Assembly: GCA_016214125.1 (NCBI GenBank)
Contig: JACRPC010000043.1
Span: 116,396 to 180,395, forward strand
DNA length: 64,000 nucleotides
Direction: 5' to 3'
DNA from: Rhodospirillales bacterium
GTDB taxonomy: Bacteria > Pseudomonadota > Alphaproteobacteria > Rhodospirillales > WMHbin7
The notes under the pieces were generated by a model, which had not been told where the DNA came from, did no database searches, and worked only from the letters and a program-made list of their open reading frames with translations. This document shows positions 44,295 to 56,612 of this stretch, piece after piece (positions within the stretch are counted from its first letter, which is position 1; each line of letters opens with the position of its first letter). The position numbers and the translations under genes are program-made.

Positions 44295-47200
44295 ATGACC
44301 ATCAACAGACGCGATTTTCTGCGATTGAGCGGGTCCGCGGTGGCGGGCACCACCGCCAGCGCCTTGGGGTTCGGATCCCTGGAGGCGGTGGCGGCCGAGG
44401 TGCGGCCCTACAAATTGGCGCGGACCACCGAAACCCGCAACACCTGCCCCTATTGCTCGGTGAGCTGCGGGGTGATCATCCACACCACGGGCGACGGGTC
44501 GAAGAACACCAAGGCGGAAGTCGTTCATATCGAGGGCGATCCCGACCATCCGGTGAATCGCGGTTCGCTGTGTCCGAAGGGCGCGGCGCTGCTCGACTTC
44601 GTTCATTCCGAAACGCGCGTCAAGCAACCGATGTACCGGGCGGCGGGCGAGGCGGGCTTCAAGCCGGTGAGCTGGAATTTCGCCATGGAGCGCATCGCCA
44701 GCCTAATGAAGGCCGATCGTGACGCCAACTTCAAGACCGCCAGCGATGACGGCAAGGTCTTGAACGCCTGGGCGACCACCGGCTTCCTGGCCGGCTGCGC
44801 CACCACCAACGAGACCGGATGGCTCTCCTACAAGGCCACCCGCGCTCTTGGCATGGTGGCGATCGACAACCAAGCGCGGATTTGACACGCCCCAACGGTG
44901 GCCAGTCTGGCCCCAAGCTTTGGGCGTGGTGCGATGACCAACGGATGGACCGACATCAAGAACGCCGATGTCGTGCTGATCATGGGCGGTAACGCCGCCG
45001 AGGCCCACACTTGCGGCTTCAAGTGGGTGACCGAGGCCAAGGCCAACAACGGCGCCAAGCTGATCGTCGTCGATCCGCGCTTCACGCGCTCGGCGGCGGT
45101 GGCCGATCTCTACATGCCGCTGCGGCCCGGCACCGACATCGCCTTCCTGGGCGGCGTCATCAACTACATCCTATCGAACGACAAGATCTTCCGCGAATAC
45201 GTCGCGGCCTTCACCAACGCGGCCTTCATCGTCAAGGAAGGCTTCGGCTTCGAGGATGGGCTGTTCACCGGCTACAACGCGGAAAAGCGCGATTACGACC
45301 GCGCGACGTGGGACTACGAGTTCGACGAGGCCGGGATGGCCAAGATCGATCCCACTCTGGCCAACCCGCGCTGCGTGCTCAACCTTCTCAAGGCGCACTA
45401 TGCGCGCTACACGCCTGAGATGGTCGAGCGCACCTGCGGCACGCCCAAGGCCGATTTCCTCAAGGCCTGCGAGCTGATCGCCTCGACCGGCAACCCCAAC
45501 AAGACGCTCACCTCGCTCTACGCGCTTGGCTGGACCCAGCATTCCAAGGGCTCGCAGAACATCCGCAACATGGCCATCATCCAGCTTCTGCTGGGCAATA
45601 TGGGCATGCCGGGTGGCGGCATCAACGCGCTGCGCGGCCACTCGAACGTTCAGGGCATCACCGATTTCGGCCTGTTTTCGAATTCGGTGCCGGGCTATCT
45701 GGTCATGCCGCGGACCGCCGAGCCGACGCTTGACGAGTACCTGAAAACCCGGGCCTTCAAGCCGATCAGGCCCGATCAGATGTCGTTCCTGCAGAACTAC
45801 CGGAAGTTCTTCGTAAGCTTCCTCAAAGCGATGTACGGCGCCAAGGCGACGCCCGACAACCAGTTCGGCTACGACTGGTTGCCCAAGGTGGATGTCAATC
45901 TCGACACGCTGCGGCAATTCGAGATGATGTTCCAAGGCCGGATGAACGGCTTCATTTGCCAGGGCTTCAATCCGCTCATGAGCGTGCCCAACCGCAAGAA
46001 GCTGATCGCGGGGCTCTCGAAGCTCAAATTCCTGGTGGTGATGGACCCGCTCCACACCGAGACCGCGCATTTCTTCGAGAATCACGGCGAGATGAACGAC
46101 GCCGACCCGGCGAAGATCGCCACCGAAGTCTTTCTCCTGCCCACCAACTGTTTTGCCGAGGAGGAAGGCACCTTCACCAATTCGGGCAGGGTCATTCAAT
46201 GGCATTGGAAGGCGGCCGAGCCCCCGGGCGAGGCGCGCACCGACATTGCCATCATGGCCGATCTCTTCTTGCGCATGAAGGCTCTCTACGCCAAGGACGG
46301 CGGCGCGTACCCAGACCCGATTATGAATATCGCCTGGAGTTACCGCAATCCGGCCAAGCCGACGGCCGACGAGCTGTTGCGTGAGATCAACGGTTCGGCG
46401 CTGGCCGATCTGCCCGATCCCACCGATCCGGCCAAGCCGCCGATCCGCAAGGCGGGCGAACTGGTCGATATCTTCGCTCAGTTGCGCGACGACGGCACCA
46501 CGAGCTGCGCCAACTGGATCTATTCGGGCTGCTACACCGAGCGCGGCAACATGACGGCTAGGCGCGATCCGTCGGACCCCAGCGGCAAGGGCATCCACGG
46601 CAATTGGGGCTATTCCTGGCCGGCCAACCGCCGCATCCTCTACAACCGCGCTTCGGCCGATCCCTCGGGCAAGGCCTGGAGCGCCAAGAAGAAAGTGATC
46701 GAGTGGACCGGCTCGCGCTGGGCGGGCATCGACGTGCCGGATTACGGCCCGCTGATCGATCCCGGCAAGAACACCGGTCCCTTCATCATGAACCCGGAAG
46801 GCGTGGCGCGGCTCTTCACGCGCGGGCTGATGCGCGAAGGACCGTTCCCCGAGCATTACGAACCCTTCGAATCGCCGGTAGCCAATCCCTTCCATCCGAA
46901 GGTGCAGTCCAATCCGGTGGCCCGAGTGTTCAAGGGCGACCTCGAAGTGTTCGGCAAGGCCGAGGATTATCCCTACGCCGCCACCACCTACCGCTTGGTC
47001 GAGCATATTCACTTCTGGTCCAAGCACGCGCGGATGAACGCCGTTCTGCAGCCCGAGCTGTTCGTCGAGATTGGCGAGGGCCTGGCCAAGGAGAAGGGCA
47101 TCCAGAATGGAGACTGGGTCGAGGTGTGGTCGAACCGCGCCCGCATCAAGGCCAAGGCGGTGGTCACCAAACGGATTCGGACGCTGACCTGTGACGGCAA

Positions 47201-47366
47201 GCCCGTCCACATCGTCGGCATCCCCATCCATTGGGGCTTCACCGGTGCGGCCAAGAAGGGCTATGGCGCCAATCAGCTCACCCCCTATGTCGGCGATGCG
47301 AACACCGAGACGCCCGAATACAAGGCGTTCCTGGTGAACATCAAACGCATCGGACCGGCGGTTTAG
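44295..47366 (+). CDS. fdnG: Formate dehydrogenase-N alpha subunit, selenoprotein (in-frame UGA = Sec197)
   Basis: A 1023-residue molybdenum/tungsten-bis-MGD enzyme subunit read through TGA 44883-44885. The Tat signal is RRDFLRLSG (residues 5-13), so the folded protein is exported. The [4Fe-4S] cluster is Cys51-x2-Cys54-x3-Cys58-x34-Cys93 (CPYCSVSC). Sec197 lies in the conserved DNQARI-U-HAPTVASLAP, matching Sec196 of E. coli FdnG. The frame continues unchanged with FGRGAMTNGW and the C-terminal molybdopterin domain. Formate is oxidised to CO2 and electrons pass to the beta subunit. A hairpin directly after the UGA is the SECIS. SD-like GGGAG precedes the ATG. Confidence 0.96.
44886..44928 (+). 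promoter_or_regulatory. Bacterial SECIS element of fdnG
   Basis: Immediately 3' of the UGA, CACGCCC (44886-44892) pairs with GGGCGTG (44922-44928). An inner helix GGCCA/TGGCC (44900-44912) is capped by GTC. Position, length and the G-U in the apical loop fit the mRNA hairpin bound by SelB. Confidence 0.9.
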
Positions 47367-47378
47367 GGAGGGCGGATC

Positions 47379-48278
47379 ATGGCAAGCTTACAATCCCTTG
47401 ACGTCCGTCAGCGTTCCGCCTCCACGGCCCAGCCGCCTTCCGTGCGGCGCGACCTGGAGATCGCCAAGCTGATCGACGTTTCCAAATGCATCGGCTGCAA
47501 GGCCTGTCAATCGGCCTGCATGGCCTGGAACGACATCCGGCCCCCGGTGGGGATCAACCGGGGCGTCTACGACAACCCCAACGATCTGGGGCCGGAAACC
47601 TGGACGGTGATGCGTTTCGCCGAACACGAGGAAAACGGAAAGCTCGAATGGCTGATCCGCAAGGATGGCTGCATGCACTGCACCGATCCGGGCTGCCTCA
47701 AGGCCTGTCCGGCGCCGGGTGCCATCGTGCAGTACGCCAACGGCATCGTCGACTTCGTGCAGGAAAACTGCATCGGTTGCGGTTATTGCGTGAAGGGTTG
47801 TCCCTTCAACATTCCCCGCATCTCGAAAGCCGACAACCGCGCCTACAAATGCACGCTGTGCTCGGACCGGGTGGCGGTTGGCCAAAGTCCGGCCTGCGCC
47901 AAATGCTGCCCGACCGGGGCGATCGTGTTCGGCTCGAAGGCCAGCATGGTCGACCATGCCCAGGGCCGCATCGCCGATTTGAAGTCGCGCGGCTATGCGA
48001 AGGCGGGGCTCTACGACCCGCCCGGAGTGGGCGGCACGCACGTCATGTATGTGCTGCACCACGCCGATCGGCCGGGGCTTTACGCCAATCTCGCCAACAA
48101 TCCGGTCATCAGCGCGGCGGTGTCGTTGTGGAAGGGGACGTTGAAACCCCTCAGCATGATCGGCATGGGCGCCGCTATCGTGGTCGGTCTTCTCCACTTC
48201 GTCACCCGCGGTCCCAACGAGGTGACCGAGGCCGACGAAGAAAACGCGCGCAAGCTTAAGGGGAGGAACGCGGCATGA
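47379..48278 (+). CDS. fdxH: Formate dehydrogenase beta subunit (four [4Fe-4S] clusters)
   Basis: A 299-residue electron-transfer subunit beginning 12 bases after fdnG. Cys motifs of four ferredoxin-type clusters are seen: [38 protein letters not shown] and CTLCSDR with [12 protein letters not shown]-terminal membrane helix ([16 protein letters not shown]) anchors it at the outer face of the inner membrane. It overlaps the gamma-subunit gene (ATGA). Confidence 0.96.
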   Translation: MASLQSLDVRQRSASTAQPPSVRRDLEIAKLIDVSKCIGCKACQSACMAWNDIRPPVGINRGVYDNPNDLGPETWTVMRFAEHEENGKLEWLIRKDGCMHCTDPGCLKACPAPGAIVQYANGIVDFVQENCIGCGYCVKGCPFNIPRISKADNRAYKCTLCSDRVAVGQSPACAKCCPTGAIVFGSKASMVDHAQGRIADLKSRGYAKAGLYDPPGVGGTHVMYVLHHADRPGLYANLANNPVISAAVSLWKGTLKPLSMIGMGAAIVVGLLHFVTRGPNEVTEADEENARKLKGRNAA

Positions 48279-48928
48279 GCGGCTCGGTCGAAAAAGTCGC
48301 GGTCATCCGCGACACCTACACCCGCTTCAACGCCAGCGAGCGGGCCAATCACTGGGTGGTGGCGGTGTGCGCCATCTTGCTGATGCTCTCGGGTCTGGCT
48401 TTCTTCCATCCCGCCTTCTACTGGCTCACCGCCCTCTTCGGCGGCGGCCAGGCGGCGCGCGTCCTTCATCCCTGGATTGGCGTCGTGATGGCGATCTCGT
48501 TCACCGGCATGGGCGTGCGCATGTTCTGCCAGAACATCTGGAACGCCGACGATTCGAAATGGCTGGGCCGAATCGGCGACGTGATCGCCAACCGCGACGA
48601 GAACCTGCCCGAGGTGGGACGGTTCAACGCGGCGCAGAAGCTGGTCTTCTACGTCATGTTCTGGTCGGTGATCACCCTCCTTCTGTCGGGATTGGCGCTC
48701 TGGCACCAATATTTCGGCGATTTGGTGCCGATCGGGATGCAACGCTTCGCCGGGCTCTTGCATGCGGTGACGGCAGCGGCGATGATCATCACCATGATCA
48801 TCCACATCTACGCCGCCATCTGGAATGCCGGCTCGACGCGGGCGATGACCCGGGGCTCGGTGACCGGCGGTTGGCTGTGGCGGCATCATCGCAAATATCT
48901 GCGCGAAGAGGTTGCCAAATCCAAATGA
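48275..48928 (+). CDS. fdnI: Formate dehydrogenase gamma subunit, cytochrome b
   Basis: A 217-residue membrane protein with four helices. Candidate heme ligands include His in ERANHWVVA, in VLHPWIGV and in LLHAVTA and the [10 protein letters not shown] helix. It should take electrons from the beta subunit and reduce quinone, giving a proton-translocating respiratory FDH. Overlaps fdhE by four bases. Confidence 0.94.
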   Translation: MSGSVEKVAVIRDTYTRFNASERANHWVVAVCAILLMLSGLAFFHPAFYWLTALFGGGQAARVLHPWIGVVMAISFTGMGVRMFCQNIWNADDSKWLGRIGDVIANRDENLPEVGRFNAAQKLVFYVMFWSVITLLLSGLALWHQYFGDLVPIGMQRFAGLLHAVTAAAMIITMIIHIYAAIWNAGSTRAMTRGSVTGGWLWRHHRKYLREEVAKSK

Positions 48929-49863
48929 CGGCGGAAGACGGCGCGAGCGAAAGGGGGCGGGACGCGGGAACCACGGTCCCGCCCCCAGCCGTTCTGCTGC
49001 CCGACTCATCGCTGCTGTTCGATCGGCGCGCCAAGCGCCTGGCGGCCTGGGTCGACGGCCACCCAATGGCCGGCTATCTCGAATTTCTTTCCCGCCTGGC
49101 CGAGGGGCAGCAGCGGGCGGCGGCGGCCTTCCATTCGCCGATCCGCCCTGGCGAGGCCGAATGGCACCGCCACCAGGAGCACGCGATGCCGCTGCTTCCC
49201 CGCGACACCCGTGCGCTCGACGAGGGCTGGCGCAATGTTCTGGCGGATCTTCTGACCATACGGTCGGCGGCCGACTTGCCGGCGCCGACCCGTCAGGCGA
49301 TCGACGAGCTGGCCGCCCAGAGCGCCGCCGATCTCGACGCCCGCGCCTTCCGTTTTCTGCATGGGCAGGTCCACCCGGACAAGTTGGCGGCCACCTTGTT
49401 CGTGGCGGCGGCGCTTCAGGTGGTGTGGAGCCTCTCGGCCGCCGCGCTCGATCCGGCGCGCTTTCAGGCCACCTTGCCCTTTGGCGTCTGCCCGGTCTGC
49501 GGTTCGGCCCCCGTTGCGGCAACCATCCTGGCCGCCGACCCGCTGGAAGGGGTGCGTTATCTCTATTGCGGCCTTTGCGCCACCCTCTGGTACTATCCGC
49601 GCGCCCAGTGCGCGCTTTGCGAGTCCGACAAGGCCATCGCCTATCTGGCGCTCGACCGCAACGATCGGCTGCTCAACGACCATGTGAAGGGCGAGACCTG
49701 CGGGGAATGCCGCTCCTATCTGAAAATCATGGATGAAGCGAAATCGCCCGGCACCGAACCCTTCGCCGACGATCTCGCCACCATCGGGCTTGATTTGCGC
49801 CTAGCCGAGGCCGGCTGGCATCGCGCGGCGGCCAATCCCTTTCTGATGGCGTCTCCCGGATGA
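48925..49863 (+). CDS. fdhE: Formate dehydrogenase accessory protein FdhE
   Basis: A 312-residue cytoplasmic maturation factor from ATG 48925. Four CxxC motifs characteristic of FdhE rubredoxin-like iron sites are seen: [26 protein letters not shown] and [10 protein letters not shown]. FdhE helps assemble or check Tat-exported formate dehydrogenases. Coupled to the gamma-subunit gene and to selA. The sulfurtransferase FdhD is not nearby. Confidence 0.95.
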   Translation: MTAEDGASERGRDAGTTVPPPAVLLPDSSLLFDRRAKRLAAWVDGHPMAGYLEFLSRLAEGQQRAAAAFHSPIRPGEAEWHRHQEHAMPLLPRDTRALDEGWRNVLADLLTIRSAADLPAPTRQAIDELAAQSAADLDARAFRFLHGQVHPDKLAATLFVAAALQVVWSLSAAALDPARFQATLPFGVCPVCGSAPVAATILAADPLEGVRYLYCGLCATLWYYPRAQCALCESDKAIAYLALDRNDRLLNDHVKGETCGECRSYLKIMDEAKSPGTEPFADDLATIGLDLRLAEAGWHRAAANPFLMASPG

Positions 49864-51235
49864 GCGCCGGTGGTTCGCCGCTGCCCGCCGTGCATCTCGT
49901 ACTGGACGACCCCGGGGTCAAGGCGCTGGAAGCCAGCTATGGCCGCGCCGAAACCGTTCAGGCGGTGCGCGAGGCGCTTGAGGCGCTGCGCGCCCAGGGG
50001 CTTCGCGCCGATGTGGGCGAAACCGCACAACTGGCCCAACGGCATCTCGAACAGCGCCATCGGCCCAAGGTTCGTCGGGTCTTCAATCTGACCGGCACCG
50101 TGCTGCACACCAATCTTGGCCGGGCGCCCCTGCCGGCGGAAGCGGTGGCGGCCGCCACTTTGGCGATGACCGGGCCGGTGGCGCTCGAATTCGATCTGGA
50201 AAACGGACGGCGCGGCGATCGCGACGATCTGGTCGCGGACTGGCTGTGCCGTTTGACCGGCGCCGAGGCCGCCACGGTGGTCAACAACAACGCCGCCGCC
50301 GTGCTTCTGATGCTGAACAGCCTGGCCGCTCGGCGCGAGGTCGTGGTGTCGCGCGGCGAGCTGGTCGAGATCGGCGGCGCCTTTCGCATTCCCGAGGTGA
50401 TGAACCGCGCTCAATGCCGGCTGCGCGAGGTGGGCACCACCAACCGCACCCATCGCCGCGATTACGAAGAGGCCATCGGTCCCAAGACCGGGGCGCTCAT
50501 GAAGGTCCACACCAGCAATTACGCCATCGTCGGTTTTGCCGGCGTGCCAACCGAGGGCGAATTGGCCAAGTTGGCGCACGAGCGTGACCTGCCCTTTCTG
50601 GTCGATCTCGGGGCCGGATCGCTGGTAGCGCTCGAACGCTACGGCCTGCCGCACGAGCCGACGCCGCGCGAAAGCCTGGAGGCCGGCGCCGATCTGGTGA
50701 GCTTCTCGGGCGACAAGCTTCTAGGCGGGCCGCAGGCGGGCATCGTCGTCGGACGGCGCGTTCTGATCGACCGGCTGAAGAAGAATCCGCTCAAGCGGGC
50801 CCTGCGGCTCGACAAGGTCCGGCTGGCGGCCCTGGAGGCGGTGCTGCGGCTGTACGCCGATCCCGACCGGCTGGCTGAGCGGCTTCCCAGCTTGCGGCTG
50901 CTGACCCGTTCGGCCGCCGACATCGAAGCGCAGGGACGGCGGGTTCGGCCCCCAATCCTGGCGGCCGTGGGCGGGCGGGCGCGTGTCGCGCTTGAGCCCT
51001 GCAAGAGCCAGATCGGCAGCGGCGCCCTTCCCACTGACCTTTTGGAGAGCTGGGCGGTGGTGTTGCGTCCGCCCGAAGGGGAAAAGCGACCCGGGCGCTG
51101 GACGGAGGCGTTCGCCGCCGCCTGGCGTGGGCTTGCGGTGCCGGTGGTGGGCCGGATCGCCGATGACGCGCTGTGGCTCGATCTGCGCTGTCTTGACGAC
51201 GAGGCGGCCTTCCTCGCGCAACTGGGCGACCTCGG

Positions 51236-51239
<4 letters not shown>
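49860..51239 (+). CDS. selA: L-seryl-tRNA(Sec) selenium transferase
   Basis: A 459-residue PLP enzyme converting Ser-tRNA(Sec) to Sec-tRNA(Sec) with selenophosphate. Visible are [46 protein letters not shown], and the cofactor Lys286 in [16 protein letters not shown]. The start overlaps the fdhE stop and the end overlaps selB, so it is made with the FDH that needs it. Confidence 0.97.
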
Positions 51240-53238
<1,999 letters not shown>

Positions 53239-53242
<4 letters not shown>

Positions 53243-53934
53243 CCGTCTTGCGCCGGATCGACAGCGATGGGCAGGACGCCGCCGCCCATCTGGCTCTCGG
53301 CGCGGCGCTGGCCGAAGCGGTCGGCGCCGGAGAAGAGCCGCCCAGCTTTCGCTTCTTTCAATGCCGTCCGGCGCTCTTGATCGGACGCCACCAGCCCTGG
53401 ATCGAGCGGCCGGGATTGGAAACCGCAAGGCGCCTGAGCGGCGGCGGCACGGTTTATGTCGATCTCGGCCAATTATGCTGGGAACTGATCGATCGCCACG
53501 ACGCGACGGCCATGCCGCATTTCGATGAGGTGGGCGCCGGTCTGGCCGCCGGTCTGTCCAGGCTGGGCATCGATGTTCGCTACCGCAGCGGCGTCGGTCT
53601 GGAAACGCAGGCTGGAAAGTTGGGCGGGGTTGCCGGATGGACCGAGGGCGCGGTGCGCCTGATGCAGGGCACGCTGTTTCTTGCTAAGGCCAGCGCCCAT
53701 GCGGCAGCCCGGCAATGCCCGACGCCCGTCCGGCTGGTCAGCCTGGAGGGGCTCTTGGGTCGGCTGCCGGCAATCGACGCCGTCAAGGCCGCCATGCTAC
53801 AAGGTTTGGAGCGGACCGGCCTGACGCTGGCGCCGGGTGAAACCGGCGCCGCCGCATGGCGATCGGTGGAACGCTGGCGGGTCCGCCTGCGCGAGGAACG
53901 CTTCGTCCTTCGAGGTGAGATCGATGGCGACTAA
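53239..53934 (+). CDS. Lipoate/biotin-protein-ligase-fold protein (LplA/LipB-like)
   Basis: A 231-residue protein of the BPL/LplA/LipB superfamily, small and without the accessory C-terminal domain of E. coli LplA. The signature ARRLSGGGTVYVDLGQLCW fits the RR-SGGG loop, and Lys127 in AGKLGGVAGW fits the conserved catalytic Lys. It should attach or transfer octanoyl or lipoyl groups; the obvious acceptor is the GcvH-like protein two genes on. The ATG overlaps the selB stop, and the end overlaps the DsrE gene by 11 bases. Confidence 0.85.
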
Positions 53935-54301
53935 ACTGGTCGTCCTTTTGGCCAACACCGATCCCGACCGCCCGGTCGAGGTGGGGGCGCCCTTGTTCCA
54001 AGCAGCCGCCGCCGCCTCGATGGATTACGCGGTCGACGTGGTGCTGACCGGCGCGCCCGGCATTCTGATGAAGAAGGGCGTCGCTCAGGCGCTGGTGCTG
54101 AAACCCGGTTCCGGCAAGACCGCCTACGACTTCATCAAGATGGCGAAGAAGGCCGGCGCGCGCTTTTGGCTGTGCGCCGCCACCGCCGATCTGCATGGCT
54201 TGAAGGCCGCCGATCTCATTCCGGAATGCGACGGCCTGGCGGCGGTCACCGAATATGTCGCCGAGCTGATGGACGACGAATGCCGGATTCTGACCTTCTG
54301 A
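53924..54301 (+). CDS. DsrE-family protein
   Basis: A 125-residue alpha/beta protein starting at ATG 53924 with GAGGTGAG upstream. The pattern MATKLVVLLANTDPDR, a helix with VGAPLFQAAAAA, VVLTGAPGI and ARFWLCAATADLHGL is that of the DsrE/DsrF-like fold. Cys84 sits where DsrE-type persulfide-carrying cysteines lie; Cys102 and a Cys near residue 121 are further candidates. DsrE-like proteins often pass sulfur between enzymes. Whether this one carries sulfur or selenium is inference. Confidence 0.85.
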   Translation: MATKLVVLLANTDPDRPVEVGAPLFQAAAAASMDYAVDVVLTGAPGILMKKGVAQALVLKPGSGKTAYDFIKMAKKAGARFWLCAATADLHGLKAADLIPECDGLAAVTEYVAELMDDECRILTF

Positions 54302-54302
54302 G

Positions 54303-54677
54303 ATGACCGATCCATCCCTTCCCACCGACCGTCTCTACGATTCCGCCGGCCATATGTGGTTTCGCGAGGAGGGGGGTGGGCGTTTTCGTGTAGGCATCAC
54401 CGCCCTGGGCGCCCAAACGGTGGGCGAGGTGATGGCCTTTATGCCCAAGCGGGCCGGCGGGCGGGTTGAAGCCGATCGCAGCATCGCCACGCTGGAAAGC
54501 GGCAAATGGGTGGGCGCCGTCCGCCTGCCTTTCCCCGCACGGGTGGTCGAGGCCAATGAGGAGCTGATCGACCATCCCGCCCTTATCAACGCCGATCCTT
54601 TCGGCGACGGCTGGATGGTGGTTGTCGAAGCCGACGATCCCGAGGGCGTGCGCGCCCGGCTGGAATCCCCGGCCTGA
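54303..54677 (+). CDS. GcvH-like lipoate-carrier protein (LbpA-type)
   Basis: A 124-residue protein with the glycine-cleavage H-protein fold. HMWFREEGGG, VGITALGAQTVGEVMAF, TLESGKWVGAVRLPFPA and NADPFGDGWM align with GcvH blocks HEWV, GIT..A, ESVK..., and NEDPYGEGW. Lys68 takes the lipoylated position. No gcvT or gcvP is near, so it is probably not part of a glycine cleavage complex. With the ligase-like and DsrE genes it makes a three-gene module like those seen with sHdr systems, but hdr genes are absent from the window. Confidence 0.87.
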   Translation: MTDPSLPTDRLYDSAGHMWFREEGGGRFRVGITALGAQTVGEVMAFMPKRAGGRVEADRSIATLESGKWVGAVRLPFPARVVEANEELIDHPALINADPFGDGWMVVVEADDPEGVRARLESPA

Positions 54678-54807
54678 CCGACGGCCCGGGCGGCGCGGAT
54701 TGGGGCGCGACGGCGGTGGTGGTCACGACCACCTTACCGATCGCCCCTTGCGCGAGACCGCATTCTGCTCGATACACAAGACCTTGGTTTCATAAATTGA
54801 GGCTGCC

Positions 54808-55266
54808 ATGTCCCGGCCGTTCGTCCTGCGCAACACGATTCGCTTCAGTCACACCGATCCGGCGAGCTATGTCTTTTTCCCCCGCTATTTCGAGATGCTG
54901 CAAGCGGCGGTCGAGGAATGGTTCACCCAGGCGCTCGGCGTCAACTACGCCGATTTGATCCTCAAGGAAAAGCTGGGTCTGCCGACCGCGCGCACCGAAT
55001 GCGAATTCCTAAAGCCAAGCCGGTTGGGCGAAAACCTCGATCTGGCGGTCTATCTGGAAAAGATTGGCCGCAGCTCGATGCGGCTCACCTTTGTGGGCAC
55101 GGTCGAGGGCGAAATCCGGCTGCACGCCCAATCGGTGCTGGTGGTCATCGAACTGGCCGATGGCCGCCCGGTGGCGATTCCCGAAGCGCTGCGCGAGCAA
55201 ATGCTGGCCTATCAGAAACGGCAAGGACCGATCCCCGCCCGACCGGCGTTGCGCTCCCAAGCTTAG
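54808..55266 (+). CDS. 4-hydroxybenzoyl-CoA thioesterase family (4HBT) protein
   Basis: A 152-residue hot-dog-fold thioesterase. The active-site region is IRFSHTDPASYVFFPRYFEM, with the Asp of the 4HBT D-x3-V/G-x-FFP-Y pattern. It probably hydrolyses an aryl- or acyl-CoA. It follows the Lbp gene after 130 bases, so it may have its own promoter. The neighbouring aromatic genes fit an aryl-CoA role. Confidence 0.9.
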   Translation: MSRPFVLRNTIRFSHTDPASYVFFPRYFEMLQAAVEEWFTQALGVNYADLILKEKLGLPTARTECEFLKPSRLGENLDLAVYLEKIGRSSMRLTFVGTVEGEIRLHAQSVLVVIELADGRPVAIPEALREQMLAYQKRQGPIPARPALRSQA

Positions 55267-55285
55267 GCGACGCGGCCGCCGCCCA

Positions 55286-56434
55286 TCATTTTGGCGGCGC
55301 GCAATCGACGACGCCCATCTCGTCCAACGCCAGGCGGATCGCCGCCAGCGCGCCCTCGATCTGCTCGATCCCGATCTGGCCGATGCAGCCGACGCGGAAA
55401 CTGTCGGTCGCCGCGAGCTTGCCCGGATAGAGGACATAGCCCCTTTGGCGCACCCGCTCGTACAGCCGCGGGAAATCGAATCGCGGATCGGCCGGGGTGC
55501 GCACTGTGACGATGATCGGCGCCTGCAGATGGTCGGGCAGCAGGGTTTGGAATCCCATGGCGCGCAGGCCGTCGACCAGGGTGCGGCAATTGGCGGTGTA
55601 GCGTTTGCCTCGGCCGGCGACGCCGCCCTCGGCCTCGAATTCGGCGATCGCCTGGTGAAAGGCAGCCAACACATGGGTGGGAGGGGTGAAGCGCCATTGC
55701 TGGGTCTTTTCCAGGCCGATCCATTGTTCGTGGAGATCGAGGCTAAGCGAGGGCGAGTTGCCCTTGGCCTGCTCGAGCGACGTGGGGCGCGCCAGAACGA
55801 ATCCCATGCCGGGCGCCCCTTCCAAGCATTTGTTGGACGAGGCGGCAACCGCATCGAAGGCGGTGGTCTTGGCACTGAGCGGCAAGGCGGCAAAAGCGCT
55901 CATGGCGTCGATCAACAACCGCCGCCCATGTTGGGCAACGATGTCGGCCACCGCCGACAGGGGGTTGAGAAGGCCGGTGGTGGTTTCGCACCACACCAGG
56001 GCGACATGAGTCATCGCCGGGTCGGCGCCCAGGCGCCGGTCGAGGGCGGCGACGTCGACCGGCACGTTCTCGGGCGTTTCGGCGATCTCGAACGGACGGT
56101 CCATATGGTGGCAGATGGCGGCCATCCGGTGCCCGTAGGCGCCGTTCACCAGGATCAAGAGCTTGCCGTTGCGCGGCACCAGTGTGCCCAGCATCGCCTC
56201 GACCGCAAAGGTGCCGCTACCCTGCAGGGGCACGCAGACATGGCTAGCCTGGCCATCGATGATCGCGACCAGCGAATCTCGAACCCGGCGGTTCATGGCG
56301 ATGAAAGCCTGGTCGCGCGAACCGTAGTCGTGCAGCATCGCCTGCTTGACGGCGGGCGAGGTGGTGAGCGGCCCCGGCGTCAGCAACCAGGGATCGTTGG
56401 TCGGGCTTAGGGATGGCTTCCGGGGATCGGGCAT
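55286..56434 (-). CDS. phnW: 2-aminoethylphosphonate--pyruvate transaminase-like aminotransferase
   Basis: A 382-residue class V aminotransferase from ATG 56434, which has AGGA about 7 bases ahead. LLTPGPLTTSPAVKQAML, HDYGSRDQAFIAMNRRVR, a GSGTFAVEAMLG segment, the cofactor Lys in AASSNKCLEGAPGMGFV and FTPPTHVLAAFHQAI are PhnW-type blocks. PhnW starts 2-aminoethylphosphonate breakdown. No phnX, phnA or phnY partner is near, so a related serine-glyoxylate-type activity cannot be ruled out. Confidence 0.82.
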   Translation of the reverse strand: MPDPRKPSLSPTNDPWLLTPGPLTTSPAVKQAMLHDYGSRDQAFIAMNRRVRDSLVAIIDGQASHVCVPLQGSGTFAVEAMLGTLVPRNGKLLILVNGAYGHRMAAICHHMDRPFEIAETPENVPVDVAALDRRLGADPAMTHVALVWCETTTGLLNPLSAVADIVAQHGRRLLIDAMSAFAALPLSAKTTAFDAVAASSNKCLEGAPGMGFVLARPTSLEQAKGNSPSLSLDLHEQWIGLEKTQQWRFTPPTHVLAAFHQAIAEFEAEGGVAGRGKRYTANCRTLVDGLRAMGFQTLLPDHLQAPIIVTVRTPADPRFDFPRLYERVRQRGYVLYPGKLAATDSFRVGCIGQIGIEQIEGALAAIRLALDEMGVVDCAPPK

Positions 56435-56612
56435 CGGGAATCCTGCGGACAGTGGGGCGGCGCGGCGGGCGAAGAAAGGGAAAAACTGCCCGCCATCATT
56501 TCCAATCTTGCCCTTCAAGGCAATCGATCAATTCTCGTTTCCGGTCTTATGATCGATGCGGAAAATTGGCGCACCAGACATCGCCCTTCAAGATTTGCCG
56601 GGGCGGCCGATC

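Noticed and set aside
44883..44898. fdnG as two genes or a pseudogene split by TGA
   Set aside because: Both halves are in the same frame, the residue position matches Sec of FdnG, a SECIS follows, and selA/selB/selC are present.
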